Positions 54,301-62,224 of a DNA stretch of 64,000 bases are shown here, one piece after another (positions within the stretch are counted from its first letter, which is position 1; each line of letters begins with the position of its first letter). Source of the stretch: Bremerella sp. P1 (GTDB taxonomy: Bacteria; Planctomycetota; Planctomycetia; Pirellulales; Pirellulaceae); NCBI RefSeq assembly GCF_028748185.1, contig NZ_CP118164.1, positions 3,559,814-3,623,813 on the forward strand, given 5' to 3'. The notes under the pieces are model-generated. The model saw nothing but the letters and a program-made list of their open reading frames with translations, searched no databases and had not been told where the DNA came from. A program made the translations under genes and the position numbers.

Positions 54301-56555
54301 ATAATGCCGCGAACGTGCACGAGTTGACCGGGGCGATACGCCGGGCGATCAGTGTAAAGATAACCGCGTCTTTCGAGACCTCGAGCGACATCAAGTCCGC
54401 TGAGGTTCACGATGTTGGCAGCCGAATGCCCCTCGATAACACCCAGTACGCGGATATCGCCTGAGCCGTGAAGCTCATCGCGGCTTGCCCGAAAAACGCC
54501 ATCTTCGCCGGTGGTTGCCTCGGCGAAGACCTCGCTGCCGTTGGACATCAACAGGCGAACATCAGCCCAAGGCTTACCGGTCTTCATATTCTGAGCGTAG
54601 ACAAACACCTCGTCACGCGAGCTTTTAACGATCATGTCCAGATCGCTTTGCAGCACGACGGTTGTGGATTCCTTCGTATCGCCCGTGACGGTGACGGCGA
54701 CGACACCTGCTTCGGCGACCTTATCGCCATCTTTCTCACCCGGCATCGGGATTGGGATCTCGACATTGTGTGTGTCGAGGCGGTACTTCTCGTACTCGGG
54801 CACTTCAAACGTGAAGCTCTCAGCCGGATCGATCAACGCGATGTCGAGGCTTTCGATGCCGCCGGTCGTTTGCATCTTGCGGAAGTAGGTTTCCAGATCG
54901 ATCGGATAGATCTGTACGGTTACCTTTTCGAGGTTCCGTGTCTTCAGCTGAATCGAAGGCTTCTGGTTCGAGCGAAACTTACGAAGCGTCGCGAGTTCCA
55001 ACTGTTCGCCGGTCAGCAAAGTGATACGCTGCTGCGCCTGCGATGCGAAAGGGGTCCCGGCAAGTTCTTTATACAGTTCAATTGCTTCGGCAAGCTTCTC
55101 TAGCTTTTGCTCGGTGGTGAGTGCGATGTTGTACTTCGCTTGGGCTGCAATCTGCGATCCAGGAAACTTACTGGCCAATTGCTCCCAGGCTGAAATCGCT
55201 TCAGACCAGTTTTCTTCTCGATGGAAGCTTTCGCCAATACGGAACTGGATCTGCTGCGAACGCGAATCGACCGGGTACTTCACCAGGAATTCACGCCAGA
55301 GCTTGCGAGCTTCGTCGTAGTTCTCTTCGGCGTAGGCGAACTCGGCCTTCTGGTACTGCGTGTTGATAATCCGCTGCTGGGCTTCGCTCCACTTCGAGTG
55401 GGTGGGGTGCTTCGAAAGGTACTCGCTCCAGGCAGCGATCGCTTCGTCGAATTTATGTTGCTGGGCGTAGATCGAACCAAGTAAGAACCGGGCATCTGCG
55501 TAGGCATCGGTACTGGCGTACTGCTCGATCTTCAGGAACGACTGCAGTGCGTTGACCGCGTCATCACCACGACCGCGACTCGAGAAAGCACGTGCGAGTT
55601 GGAAGTGTGCTTCCGGAACGCTTTCATGTTCGGGGTACTTGGCCAAATACTCTTCCAAGGCTGCGACACCAAGTTCCAAGTCTTGTTCGGAAGGGGGATT
55701 GGGAAAGCTGTAGGTCTCGGCCAAGCGAAATGCTGCTTTCGGGAGCAGTTTGGAATCTTCCCCTTCGTGCAGTGCCAGCAGGTCTTCCCAAGTCTTGCGG
55801 GCTGCGGCGTGTTGGCCTGCCGCGAGATAGAGGTCACCCAGTTCGTAACGAGCGGTCAGTTGGATCGGACGATCGGTGCTCTTGGCAACCAGATTCGCAT
55901 AGACGTTGATCGCATCGCCATGACGCCCGAGGTGCTTCTGACTTCGCGCGATCTGAAGGTTGATTTTGTCGCGTGTTTTCGGCTTTGGTCCGACCTCGAG
56001 GGCCTTTTGATAGAACTGTAACGCCTTGGAGTATTCGTTGTTGTCTTTGGTTTCCTCGCCGCACTCGTAGGCAACGCTGGCAAGGTTGAGGTAGATCTCG
56101 GCGACTTCTTCTTTGCGGTCGAGCGAGAGGAGATAGCGAGCCTGTTCACGATAAGCCACCTCGGCACTGCGATAATCGCCCCGGCGTGCATGGGCTAAAC
56201 CTATGGCAAACTTAGCTTTACGCGACCATTTCGACTCTGGAAACCGCTTTAGCTGTTCTTCGAAGACGCGCACGGCATCTTGATACTTGCCTGCGAAATG
56301 CAGCGCTCGGCCTTTGAGGTAGAGCAACTGCTCTTTGTCGCCCCCATCTTTGGCCAGATCCGCGTCGATCAGCTGGATTGCTTCGTCGTAATTGCGATCC
56401 TGCAAGGCATCACGAATGGCGGTCGGTGCCAGGACGTAAAGCGTTTGGTCAACCTTGGTTACGTCCTCAATGTCCCCTTCTGCGGCTGTCGCGATGATTG
56501 GGAGGCAGAGGGCAAATACGAAACTCCACGCCAGCGGTCGAAATAGCGGCAACAT
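48348..56555 (-). CDS. Giant secreted TPR / alpha-2-macroglobulin-like protein
   Basis: This is the largest gene in the window, 2735 residues from the ATG at 56555. That start gives a clean signal peptide (LFRPLAWSFVFALCLPIIATAAEG); the frame runs 36 codons further out. Numbered on the longer frame: TPR repeats about 70-560, a macroglobulin-like strand region from about 580 (VTVQIYPIDLETY) to 1290, a Gly-rich linker near 1324 (GGYAGGGFGGSGGFGG), the A2M signature region about 1475-1500 (PQETAFWAPNLVTDEKG), an alpha-alpha toroid region about 1695-2000, then a second TPR array about 2185-2505 and a macroglobulin-like tail from about 2535. The thioester CxEQ motif is not visible; YRCAPIAVTPIDTLTSD stands in its place. 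Bacterial A2Ms are thought to trap proteases in the periplasm. Confidence 0.85.
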   Translation of the reverse strand: MLPLFRPLAWSFVFALCLPIIATAAEGDIEDVTKVDQTLYVLAPTAIRDALQDRNYDEAIQLIDADLAKDGGDKEQLLYLKGRALHFAGKYQDAVRVFEEQLKRFPESKWSRKAKFAIGLAHARRGDYRSAEVAYREQARYLLSLDRKEEVAEIYLNLASVAYECGEETKDNNEYSKALQFYQKALEVGPKPKTRDKINLQIARSQKHLGRHGDAINVYANLVAKSTDRPIQLTARYELGDLYLAAGQHAAARKTWEDLLALHEGEDSKLLPKAAFRLAETYSFPNPPSEQDLELGVAALEEYLAKYPEHESVPEAHFQLARAFSSRGRGDDAVNALQSFLKIEQYASTDAYADARFLLGSIYAQQHKFDEAIAAWSEYLSKHPTHSKWSEAQQRIINTQYQKAEFAYAEENYDEARKLWREFLVKYPVDSRSQQIQFRIGESFHREENWSEAISAWEQLASKFPGSQIAAQAKYNIALTTEQKLEKLAEAIELYKELAGTPFASQAQQRITLLTGEQLELATLRKFRSNQKPSIQLKTRNLEKVTVQIYPIDLETYFRKMQTTGGIESLDIALIDPAESFTFEVPEYEKYRLDTHNVEIPIPMPGEKDGDKVAEAGVVAVTVTGDTKESTTVVLQSDLDMIVKSSRDEVFVYAQNMKTGKPWADVRLLMSNGSEVFAEATTGEDGVFRASRDELHGSGDIRVLGVIEGHSAANIVNLSGLDVARGLERRGYLYTDRPAYRPGQLVHVRGIIRHVKDDRYTVPAGDTYQLEVLDPRGRSLLYREVKLSDFGSAGGHLLLPGQSPVGSYQVVMKSVKNKDEAYYGNFQVAEFQLPRIFLEIETEEDVYYRGEVVKGTITAKYYHGDPVIKRNLQYFLDGKQIDAQTNNKGQVEFELPTRDLRDSKVVQIQARMPSENASTAKSVFISAVGFTINASIVRDTYLSGESFDVSASVKDLEGEPLETDLTLSVMRLADDQPGRAQEVLVSKHELKSNDKGEARHTLTLEKGGRYVLRFTGVDRFKHDISAQTAVNISDENDRIRLHILADKHLLKSGEKASIDVHWRGEPTMALVTFEGSKILDYRLVELKSGKNALKFDVDTFLAPNFQLAIAAMTDVKKNIKADDAEAPIRFHTAESVFQVERDLRIQLKLPKNAQPGDTVKAELKTTDALGNPLPAELSLALVEKSLLDQFPPSWPKPSHFWQGNPRVFAMRATSSIDFHYQPATEQIDEQLLAEEERLEAVEEIRLELSDFNRSGMRDFDGAAPDPFGVPADAEADDYGTNSNFGGYAGGGFGGSGGFGGMAGRPGEPVPNAAPAMPQGVPELAQMKRRQLASGREKEAGKKFIADQQSMYDFQLGEQQLGWAAKDVRWDDMSTFQDRSWYFDSKGNANLGVQVLDARGRYSNRAIQLEDGKVANKALMKLIDEAEKNGDLLLPGLPPQETAFWAPNLVTDEKGLASVDITLPPNSTTWKLLSKGITVETLAGEAEAELTVAKPLFADLTLPMALQSGDTIQIPVRVFKTNGKPAKVELALEISIGEKKVTQKKTIEFKDETEKDLLIPLELDPASVKSADPAVAEFRLEVRSGDMADVKRQSVPIRHRSYRIVRSAAGQATSDMTAVVKYPEGMPWENPMLDIVIGPNVRSDLLSVLDPPVIPIYRCAPIAVTPIDTLTSDILAGIALENLLKQSPDQGGPSLDTVKSKVDAAIASLIVMQNDNGGFSWSGSQSGTNRYSTARALWALAAARKAGHRVDPDLIQKTVHAIKNEIPKLPVGDYDSKATLLHALTIADAGDFSLANQLHRNRQSLTASGCAYLALTFAEMNRNDTARELTDLVKNKIGQQGISGWNSSAVESKALYALCVLATQPKSPEMTKVAKDVLQARSGHRWHPDKATGPAMMAICGWTSGQELPAEEYQLAILVNDKEIKTLKIDAKSLTQTVEIPADFLKRDKQETVRFQLTGRAEFTYRCELSADVPLDKLQSNTSRWYVRRYYDPAPLRFDGEEIPRGFGVVSGSYQSFRNELTELPSGERGQVRVNIYRSNVRNDEEEQQMEYLVVTEPIPAGTTVDPSSINGNFERYEIHPGYILFYLGPSRGSRYLNYELVGIQPGEYYTGPTLAQDVYRPESLAVGESKSLKVLASGEESGDKYRLTPQELYELGRRKFEKGDLAGAEANLTELFSNWSLDNNPFRETTKMLFDIHLQADHSAEAVKFFELLIEKFPNEQISFAKLLKVGDAYNELGEYERSYLVFRATVEANFMVESQVAGFLVDQGEVIRSIKVMEDLLKNSPQESYTAIAEYALATDVYGNAAQAAASREGKNLKLTKVHFLKKSLQMLEQFLTTHPEDPSADEAAFALASGMTELEQYDQTIKLCDKYTERYPKSDHLSSYWYLTAFCHFALSEPKQALEMSDKVAQSVPASQRNSNSVAAQNRWRAIYIMGQIHHSLNEAAKAIANYTEVKDRFVDAAQAINYFTRQAISLEEVTSFLPDEKVHLELDYRNVKDCEIKVYRIDLMKFGLLQRNLQKITTINLAGIQPLHETTIELGDGKDYQDKQKDVPLPLNEEGAYLIVARADNLHASGLVLISPLKLDVNEDQVSGRVRVTVKNKMKDTYVDDVHVKVIGTSNSEFVSGDTDLRGIFIGDGIRGRSTVIAQAQKGEYAFFRGTTDLALTAEEMNRRKYSQQQQGQQQAAPMNQMDAKQELLEGIQSGNGMIQQEQRRNLDRFYRNDVKGGIKNFKF

Positions 56556-56872
56556 CAGAGAAGTCCCCGGGGCTAAAGGATAGAAGAGTGTCGCGACTAG
56601 GTTCTTTATCTCAGACATAGACGAATTGGGCCAGGAAATGGTTTTCGTCGTTTTTGATGGCAACGTCGTCGGTTGGTCTACCTCATTTCTAGGTCATAAG
56701 TAGCGAAGTAGCAATGTTTTAATGCAATCTGCAGAGGGGCTTTGCCGCCCCTTTCCATGGCCGGGTCGTCAAGAAAATCGATCTTTTGCCTGCAGCATAA
56801 CGCCGCTAAGATTCACCCCCACTCTGACCAGACGGGGGTCTGGATGCATGGATGCGAATAGGGGTTTGGACC
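56556..56872. other. Divergent region between the A2M-like gene and the DUF900 lipoprotein gene
   Basis: About 317 bp. The left 110 bp could encode an N-terminal extension of the A2M-like protein. The rest contains an inverted repeat AGGGGC-TTTGCC-GCCCCT at 56735-56752 and no convincing promoter. Confidence 0.5.
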
Positions 56873-58702
56873 ATGTCCAATAACGAAAAGCACGCTAAGA
56901 ACTCGCCATCACGTTTTAGCTACTGGGAAACGGTTTCGCTTAGTCTGTTCCTCTTAGCGATTATCTTGGGCTGTGCTCAAGATAAGGGGGAACAAGAGGT
57001 CGCGTCAGGCGACCCGGATGACACTCCATACGTTGAACCGTCCATTCCAGCCGATGCCGCACCGGTCCAAGATCCGGCTCAACCGCCCCAGCAGCAGCCA
57101 TTCAATATAGAGATCGTCGAACCACAGATGGTTCCAGAAGGGACTGCGCCGCAGCCTAAGCCAGATGTTGAGTTCGGATATTCCGATCCAATCGAAACCG
57201 GTCCCCTGCCGCAATATACTCCGCGGAGCCTGTCTCCACAGGCCCCAGGTAGTTCTCCGAAAATTCGTCGAGGTCCTGCCTCGGAGGACGTTCCGTTTCC
57301 GCAGCCCAAATCTCTTCCGATGGAGATGCAGCAGCCGTACGGTATCGAAGCTCCCCTGGAGCAGCCCCGCATGATGGAAGCACCTGGCGAGATGCAGCCC
57401 ATGGTTGCGGAGGCCCAGCCTGAACCGGTGCAGGTGGAAGCCATGCAGATGGAAGCGGAAAGTGAAGATCCATTTGACGTCGTCGAAGTGTTTTACGGGA
57501 CCGACCGCGCGCCGATGATCTGGCCCGGCGGTGTGCTGCCTCATAAGTTCCATGCCCTGCTGCCAGCGATCACGTGCGTCATCTTGGGCATTGCGGTCGC
57601 GCTGCTGCTTACCAAATTCAAGCAGTACGTCATCGCGGGACTGACCATGGTGGTTGCCGTCAGCGGAGCCGTCGTTGTCGGGCAGGAAGGTTGGGTGCAG
57701 TACCACAAATATGACCGCTTCCTCTCCAGTGACTCCGTTGTTTACGGCAAAGAGCAAGGCGACCTGCAGCTGGGTACCTGTAAGGTCAGCATTCCTAAGT
57801 CGCATCAGGCAGGTCAGCTTGAATCTCCTTCGGTCATCCACTTTGAATTCGAGGAGAAGCCTGAAGAGCACGTCATGTTGATGGAAGTGAAATCAAAAGA
57901 GGAGCAGGAATTCTTTGATATGCTCAAACTGCGTGTCGAAGAGTCTCCCAACCGCGACCTGCTGATCTTCATCCACGGCTACAACGTGACTTTTGAAGAT
58001 GCGGCCAGACGAACGGCTCAGATCGCGCATGACTTAGACTTCCAAGGCGCTCCGGTCTTCTTCAGCTGGCCCTCGCAGGGAGAACTGCTCGGTTACGTCA
58101 CTGATCGTGGTAACTCGTTTTGGACAGCTTCCCACCTGAAAGAGTTCTTGCTGAAAGTCCATCAACACAGTGGCGCCCAGTCGGTGCACCTGATCGCCCA
58201 CAGCATGGGGAACCGTGCGTTTGGTGCCGCGGTGGAATCTTTGGCTCAGGACCTTCAGCAGAATCAGAAGATCTTCAATGAAGTCATTCTGGCAGCCCCC
58301 GACGTTGACGCTCGTGTCTTCAAAGAAAAGATCGCGCCCAACCTGACCGGCTTGGCCCAGCACGTGACATTGTACGCTTCTCAGAACGACATGGCCCTGA
58401 TGGCCTCTCGTGCGGTCAATGGCTATCCACGAGCCGGCGATGTTGGTGCGAACATCCTGATTCTCAACGGCATCGACACCATCGATGTTACGAAGATCGA
58501 TACCAGCTTGATGGGGCACGCCTACTACGGTGACAACACGACGGTCATCAGCGATATCTACGCGCTGATGCAAAATGCTCGGATGCCAACGCAGCGCCAG
58601 TGGCTGCGAGATATCTCCAGCCCAGGCGGCATGTATTGGTACTTCGACCCGCAGTACAACAATGCGGTGACTCGAACGCCTTCGAGCCCACCGCTGCGGT
58701 AG
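56873..58702 (+). CDS. DUF900-type alpha/beta-hydrolase lipoprotein
   Basis: The 609-residue protein starts with a lipoprotein signal, SLFLLAIILGC, with the lipidated Cys at residue 34. A Pro- and Gln-rich region (about 40-200) follows, then two membrane helices (about 223-265). The C-terminal hydrolase domain has LLIFIHGYNVTFEDAARRTAQI, FFSWPSQGELLGY and the nucleophile elbow HLIAHSMGNRAF, the DUF900 pattern. A late His in MGHAYYGDN could complete the triad. Substrate unknown. The start is the ATG at 56873; an ATG seven codons earlier is less likely. Confidence 0.8.
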   Translation: MSNNEKHAKNSPSRFSYWETVSLSLFLLAIILGCAQDKGEQEVASGDPDDTPYVEPSIPADAAPVQDPAQPPQQQPFNIEIVEPQMVPEGTAPQPKPDVEFGYSDPIETGPLPQYTPRSLSPQAPGSSPKIRRGPASEDVPFPQPKSLPMEMQQPYGIEAPLEQPRMMEAPGEMQPMVAEAQPEPVQVEAMQMEAESEDPFDVVEVFYGTDRAPMIWPGGVLPHKFHALLPAITCVILGIAVALLLTKFKQYVIAGLTMVVAVSGAVVVGQEGWVQYHKYDRFLSSDSVVYGKEQGDLQLGTCKVSIPKSHQAGQLESPSVIHFEFEEKPEEHVMLMEVKSKEEQEFFDMLKLRVEESPNRDLLIFIHGYNVTFEDAARRTAQIAHDLDFQGAPVFFSWPSQGELLGYVTDRGNSFWTASHLKEFLLKVHQHSGAQSVHLIAHSMGNRAFGAAVESLAQDLQQNQKIFNEVILAAPDVDARVFKEKIAPNLTGLAQHVTLYASQNDMALMASRAVNGYPRAGDVGANILILNGIDTIDVTKIDTSLMGHAYYGDNTTVISDIYALMQNARMPTQRQWLRDISSPGGMYWYFDPQYNNAVTRTPSSPPLR

Positions 58703-58939
58703 CCAGTTGGGTACCGTCGCCACCCGAGACTTCTTGGTCGCTCGTTTCCCCGGTATCTGCTGATAGCCGCCTTGAAGCAAGATCTACGAGGTGAAAAAAT
58801 GTGTATAGAGTTTGACGAAATGCACTGGCGGTTCTCGCCTCACCAAGAGAAACATTATGACCCTTGGGCCTCGGGTTGAACGACAATTCGAACGAAATGC
58901 CAGTCACGACGGATGGCGATCGGTTCGGAGTTTGGGGTG

Positions 58940-60145
58940 ATGAGTACTTCTCTATTGGGTGTGCCTGCCCGTAGATCGATTGCCTTGGTCGTACAAACGG
59001 CGACCGAGTGGAGCCGCGAAGTCTTGCGCGGCGTGGCCGATTATGCCGGCGAACAAGGAGGCTGGGACTGCTTCATCGAGCCGCATGGATTCTGGGATAC
59101 CTTGCAACTGCCGCGTGATTGGAAAGGGCATGGCGTCATTGGACGGTTAACCAACCCGGGTCTCGTGCGAGGAATTGCCCGACGGAAGATCCCGTGCGTA
59201 AACGTATCCTGGACGCGTCAGCACTCTCAGCGTTATCCGAATGTCGTGTCCGATCAGCGTGCCTGTGGTCATATGGCCGCCCAGCATTTCCTCGATCGGG
59301 GCTTCCGCAATATTGCCTATATCGGTCCCGCTCCGCATATGCCGTATGGAACGGTGCTGGAAGATGCCATTCGCGAGAAGGCCGATGCGGACGAGGCCAG
59401 GCTGCACGTCTTTTCCTACGGCAAACAAGAGACGCAGTCGCGCGAGCACGGCATTCGCTCCAACGAGCACCTCTTGCGTAAGTGGTTACTCGAGTTGCCC
59501 AAGCCGGTGGGCGTCATCACCTGGAGTGCCATGATTGGGCGGGCCGTGATGACGCAGTGCGCCAATGCGACAATAGAAGTGCCGGACGATGTAGCGATCT
59601 TGGGTATCGAGGACGATGCACTGATGTCGGCGCTTGCCCCGGTCGAACTATCAAGCCTGGATCAGGCAGGGCGTACGGTCGGTTATCTGGCAGCCGAATT
59701 GTTAGACCGAATGATTCAAGGCGAGCCAGCTCCCGAGCACCCGATCGAGATTCCTCCCCGCGGCGTGTTGGCAAGGAAGTCATCCGATGCGACCGGTTTT
59801 CAAGATGAGGTGGTCGCCGAAGCGATCAAATTCATCCGTGACAACGCCTCTCGACCGATTCGCATTCACGACATCGAAAAGGCAATCAATGTCTCGCGGC
59901 GTGTGCTGGAAAACCGCTTCGAGCGGACCGTCGGCCGATCGCCGGCAATCATCCTTCGTCGTGTTCGCTTGGAACGCGCCGCCGTGCTGCTACGAGATAC
60001 GGAGCTGGCCATCCCAGAGATCGCCTACCAGTGTGGCTTTAATCACACCGAGTCGTTCATCCGCAGTTTCAAACGAACCATGGGAGACGTGCCGAGCCAA
60101 TATCGTCGGCAGAATCGACGTAGCGAGTATCACAAAGAGCGGTAG
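58940..60145 (+). CDS. XylR-like AraC-family transcription regulator
   Basis: The 401-residue regulator has an N-terminal sugar-binding-protein-like sensor domain (about 10-280; ALVVQTATEWSREVLRGVADYA, HFLDRGFRNIAYIG, VAILGIEDD, LSSLDQAGRTVGYLAAELL). It has a C-terminal AraC DNA-binding domain with two helix-turn-helix units (IHDIEKAINVSRRVLENRFERTVGRSP and IPEIAYQCGFNHTESFIRSFKRTMG). E. coli XylR has this layout and senses xylose; planctomycetes carry many such regulators. No sugar genes are adjacent, so the ligand is unknown. The ATG at 58940 is preceded by GGAG; an ATG at 58913 also opens the frame. Confidence 0.9.
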   Translation: MSTSLLGVPARRSIALVVQTATEWSREVLRGVADYAGEQGGWDCFIEPHGFWDTLQLPRDWKGHGVIGRLTNPGLVRGIARRKIPCVNVSWTRQHSQRYPNVVSDQRACGHMAAQHFLDRGFRNIAYIGPAPHMPYGTVLEDAIREKADADEARLHVFSYGKQETQSREHGIRSNEHLLRKWLLELPKPVGVITWSAMIGRAVMTQCANATIEVPDDVAILGIEDDALMSALAPVELSSLDQAGRTVGYLAAELLDRMIQGEPAPEHPIEIPPRGVLARKSSDATGFQDEVVAEAIKFIRDNASRPIRIHDIEKAINVSRRVLENRFERTVGRSPAIILRRVRLERAAVLLRDTELAIPEIAYQCGFNHTESFIRSFKRTMGDVPSQYRRQNRRSEYHKER

Positions 60146-60154
60146 GAATGATCG

Positions 60155-61807
60155 CTAAATGGATTGCGACTCGAGCTTCACCAAGTCGTGCAGTCGCTGG
60201 ACCAGGTCGCTGTCGGCGGTCTTCTCCAGGTTCAGAACTCTGGCACGGCGTTCGAGCCAGAACTTGAGACGTTCCAGTTTGACGATCTCGAGATCCAGGG
60301 CTTCCTGGTCTTGGCGGAGTTCTTTCACCTCGGTGGCAGCTTTCTTCAGCGATGGGTACTGCTCGTGCTCAAGGATGATCGTTCGCAGCGCGTCCGGTTC
60401 TTCGGTCAGCAGAGTAACCGTCTTGGGATGCCACGGGTTGGTAATCTCGGGCCACTTCTTTTCCAGCGAGTCGCGGATCTTTCGCTTGAACCCACTGATT
60501 TCCCCGAGCTTGCGGCGAACGTCCCCGTCTACTTTCCGTTTGGCGCCCTTTTTGTCGCGGATCGCTTCTTCAACCTGTTTGCCTCGGTCGGCGTCGGAAA
60601 ACTCGAATCGTTTGCTGAGGCCCTCAATCACCGCTCGTTCACTGGCGTCGGCACCGGCCATCAGTTGATCGATTGGCGTATGAATCGTGGACAGGTCCTT
60701 CTCCCCTTTGAGCGTCGAGTACTCGCGAAGGAAGAAGTCTGACGTGCGTGTCGGAATATCGATCGTGTCCGCATGCAGTGCGGTGTAAGCGTGTGCTTCC
60801 AAAAACGAAGTGATCCCGTCTTGGTCGAAGTCAGGCTTCTCGATTGATTGGCCTGTTCGCGACACACCACTCAGCGCTTCCCAGAAATAGGAGGAGTATT
60901 CGCGATACTCGGCCTGATCGACATTCGGCGTGCAGCCCGCGGCGACGCGGTCAGGCACCGTCGAAAAGAAGCCACAGCGGAGATGGTCAGCGAGGCCTTT
61001 GTCCGGATCGCCACCCTGGAAAATCAGGTTGCCGAAGCCGCCGCTGTAGCACTGCACCATCACGGCCACAAACGGGACATCGGCCGGCAATTCATCCAGT
61101 TTCTCGGTCCAATCCTTGGCCGTCATCTTGTCCTTGTACCAGAGATGCGTGATGTTGCCGCTGTAGGTTGGTTCGGTGCGATGCTTCTTGGCAGGCTTCT
61201 CTTCTTTTTGGGAGTCGGACTTTTCCTCTTTCGCAACGTCCTTCTTGGCGTCTTCTTTTTCGGCGTCGTCCGACTTTCCCTCTTCCTTTTTCTTCTTGTC
61301 TTTATCTTCCGGCTTGGCTTTCGGCGGTGGTGCGGGTTTGCTGTGGTCCTTGCCGCCGTGTCCAGTGAAGTAGAACAAGACGCGGTCACCCGAGTTTAGG
61401 CGGTGCGACAGGTCAGCCAGTGTCTTCTCGATACTCTCAGGCGTCGCTTCACCGTTGATGCCGGGAATGGTGCTGGAGCGGTAATCGAACTTGATCCCCT
61501 GCCCTGGGCCGACAATCTCAGCCATCAGTCGATGAATCTCTTCGTCGTCGCGATCGACATTTTCGTATTGCAGGTCGACATCAGGATTCGAGCCATCGGC
61601 GAACAAGATCCGGTGCTCGGCTTTCTCGAGTCCCAGTTGCGAAAGGACCCGTTGGAAATACAGAACATTGTTTTCCAGCGAGATCTGGTTTCCGTCCGCA
61701 ACCGGACCACCACCGACCGTCAGGAAACGGTCTTCCGCTGCAAGGGGCGAACTGAATAAAAGAACGCCAGCGAGCAACATACCTGGGCAGAGATATTGGC
61801 GTAGCAT
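60155..61807 (-). CDS. Secreted caspase/legumain-like (clan CD) peptidase
   Basis: The 550-residue precursor has a signal peptide (about 1-24, LLAGVLLFSSPLAAE). The clan CD fold is indicated by RVLFYFTGHGGKDH (catalytic His 150) and VPFVAVMVQCYSGGFG (catalytic Cys 253), as in legumains and caspases. Between them is a Lys/Glu/Pro-rich insert of about 60 residues (153-213). After the catalytic part an acid/helix-rich region (about 400-550) has long charged coiled-coil-like stretches. It is convergent with the XylR-like gene (9 bp gap). Substrate unknown; specificity toward Asn or Asp cannot be read. Confidence 0.75.
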   Translation of the reverse strand: MLRQYLCPGMLLAGVLLFSSPLAAEDRFLTVGGGPVADGNQISLENNVLYFQRVLSQLGLEKAEHRILFADGSNPDVDLQYENVDRDDEEIHRLMAEIVGPGQGIKFDYRSSTIPGINGEATPESIEKTLADLSHRLNSGDRVLFYFTGHGGKDHSKPAPPPKAKPEDKDKKKKEEGKSDDAEKEDAKKDVAKEEKSDSQKEEKPAKKHRTEPTYSGNITHLWYKDKMTAKDWTEKLDELPADVPFVAVMVQCYSGGFGNLIFQGGDPDKGLADHLRCGFFSTVPDRVAAGCTPNVDQAEYREYSSYFWEALSGVSRTGQSIEKPDFDQDGITSFLEAHAYTALHADTIDIPTRTSDFFLREYSTLKGEKDLSTIHTPIDQLMAGADASERAVIEGLSKRFEFSDADRGKQVEEAIRDKKGAKRKVDGDVRRKLGEISGFKRKIRDSLEKKWPEITNPWHPKTVTLLTEEPDALRTIILEHEQYPSLKKAATEVKELRQDQEALDLEIVKLERLKFWLERRARVLNLEKTADSDLVQRLHDLVKLESQSI

Positions 61808-62224
61808 CGGGAAACCTACGAAAAAAGTGCGTGAGTCTCAAACAAACTGAGCGGCACTCCATCGCCGAACGTGGGGTAAGCATCCTGAGAAGATAGGAAG
61901 TCGCGATTTGGTCGTCATCGCAACTCATTGGGGGCATGGGATAAGCTATTCAATATAACGATGCTTGCGCGGTATTGCACGTATCAAAACGGAAGTTTCG
62001 TGGCTCTCGATCGTGTTCAGCGCCGCATTCAGAGCCCTTAATCTCGCTGCTGGTCCGCACAATCGGACCAACCCTTATCCTCCGGTTGCGAGCTAGCAGC
62101 TTGTCCTGTTTTGCCTGATGGCGAAGATAGTCGTAAGGACATGCCCGGTATACTATGAGATTCCCACTAGGCAGCGCGAGTCGCTGGGCAGCCCGTTAAA
62201 TCTACATAAACCAAGCGAAAGCCC
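61808..62224. other. Divergent region between the caspase-like gene and ftsH
   Basis: About 417 bp without a convincing gene. A 6-bp hairpin GGTCCG/CGGACC lies at 62052-62069. A TATACT at 62149-62154, 70 bp before the ftsH ATG, could be a -10 element, but no good -35 sits at the right distance. Confidence 0.4.
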
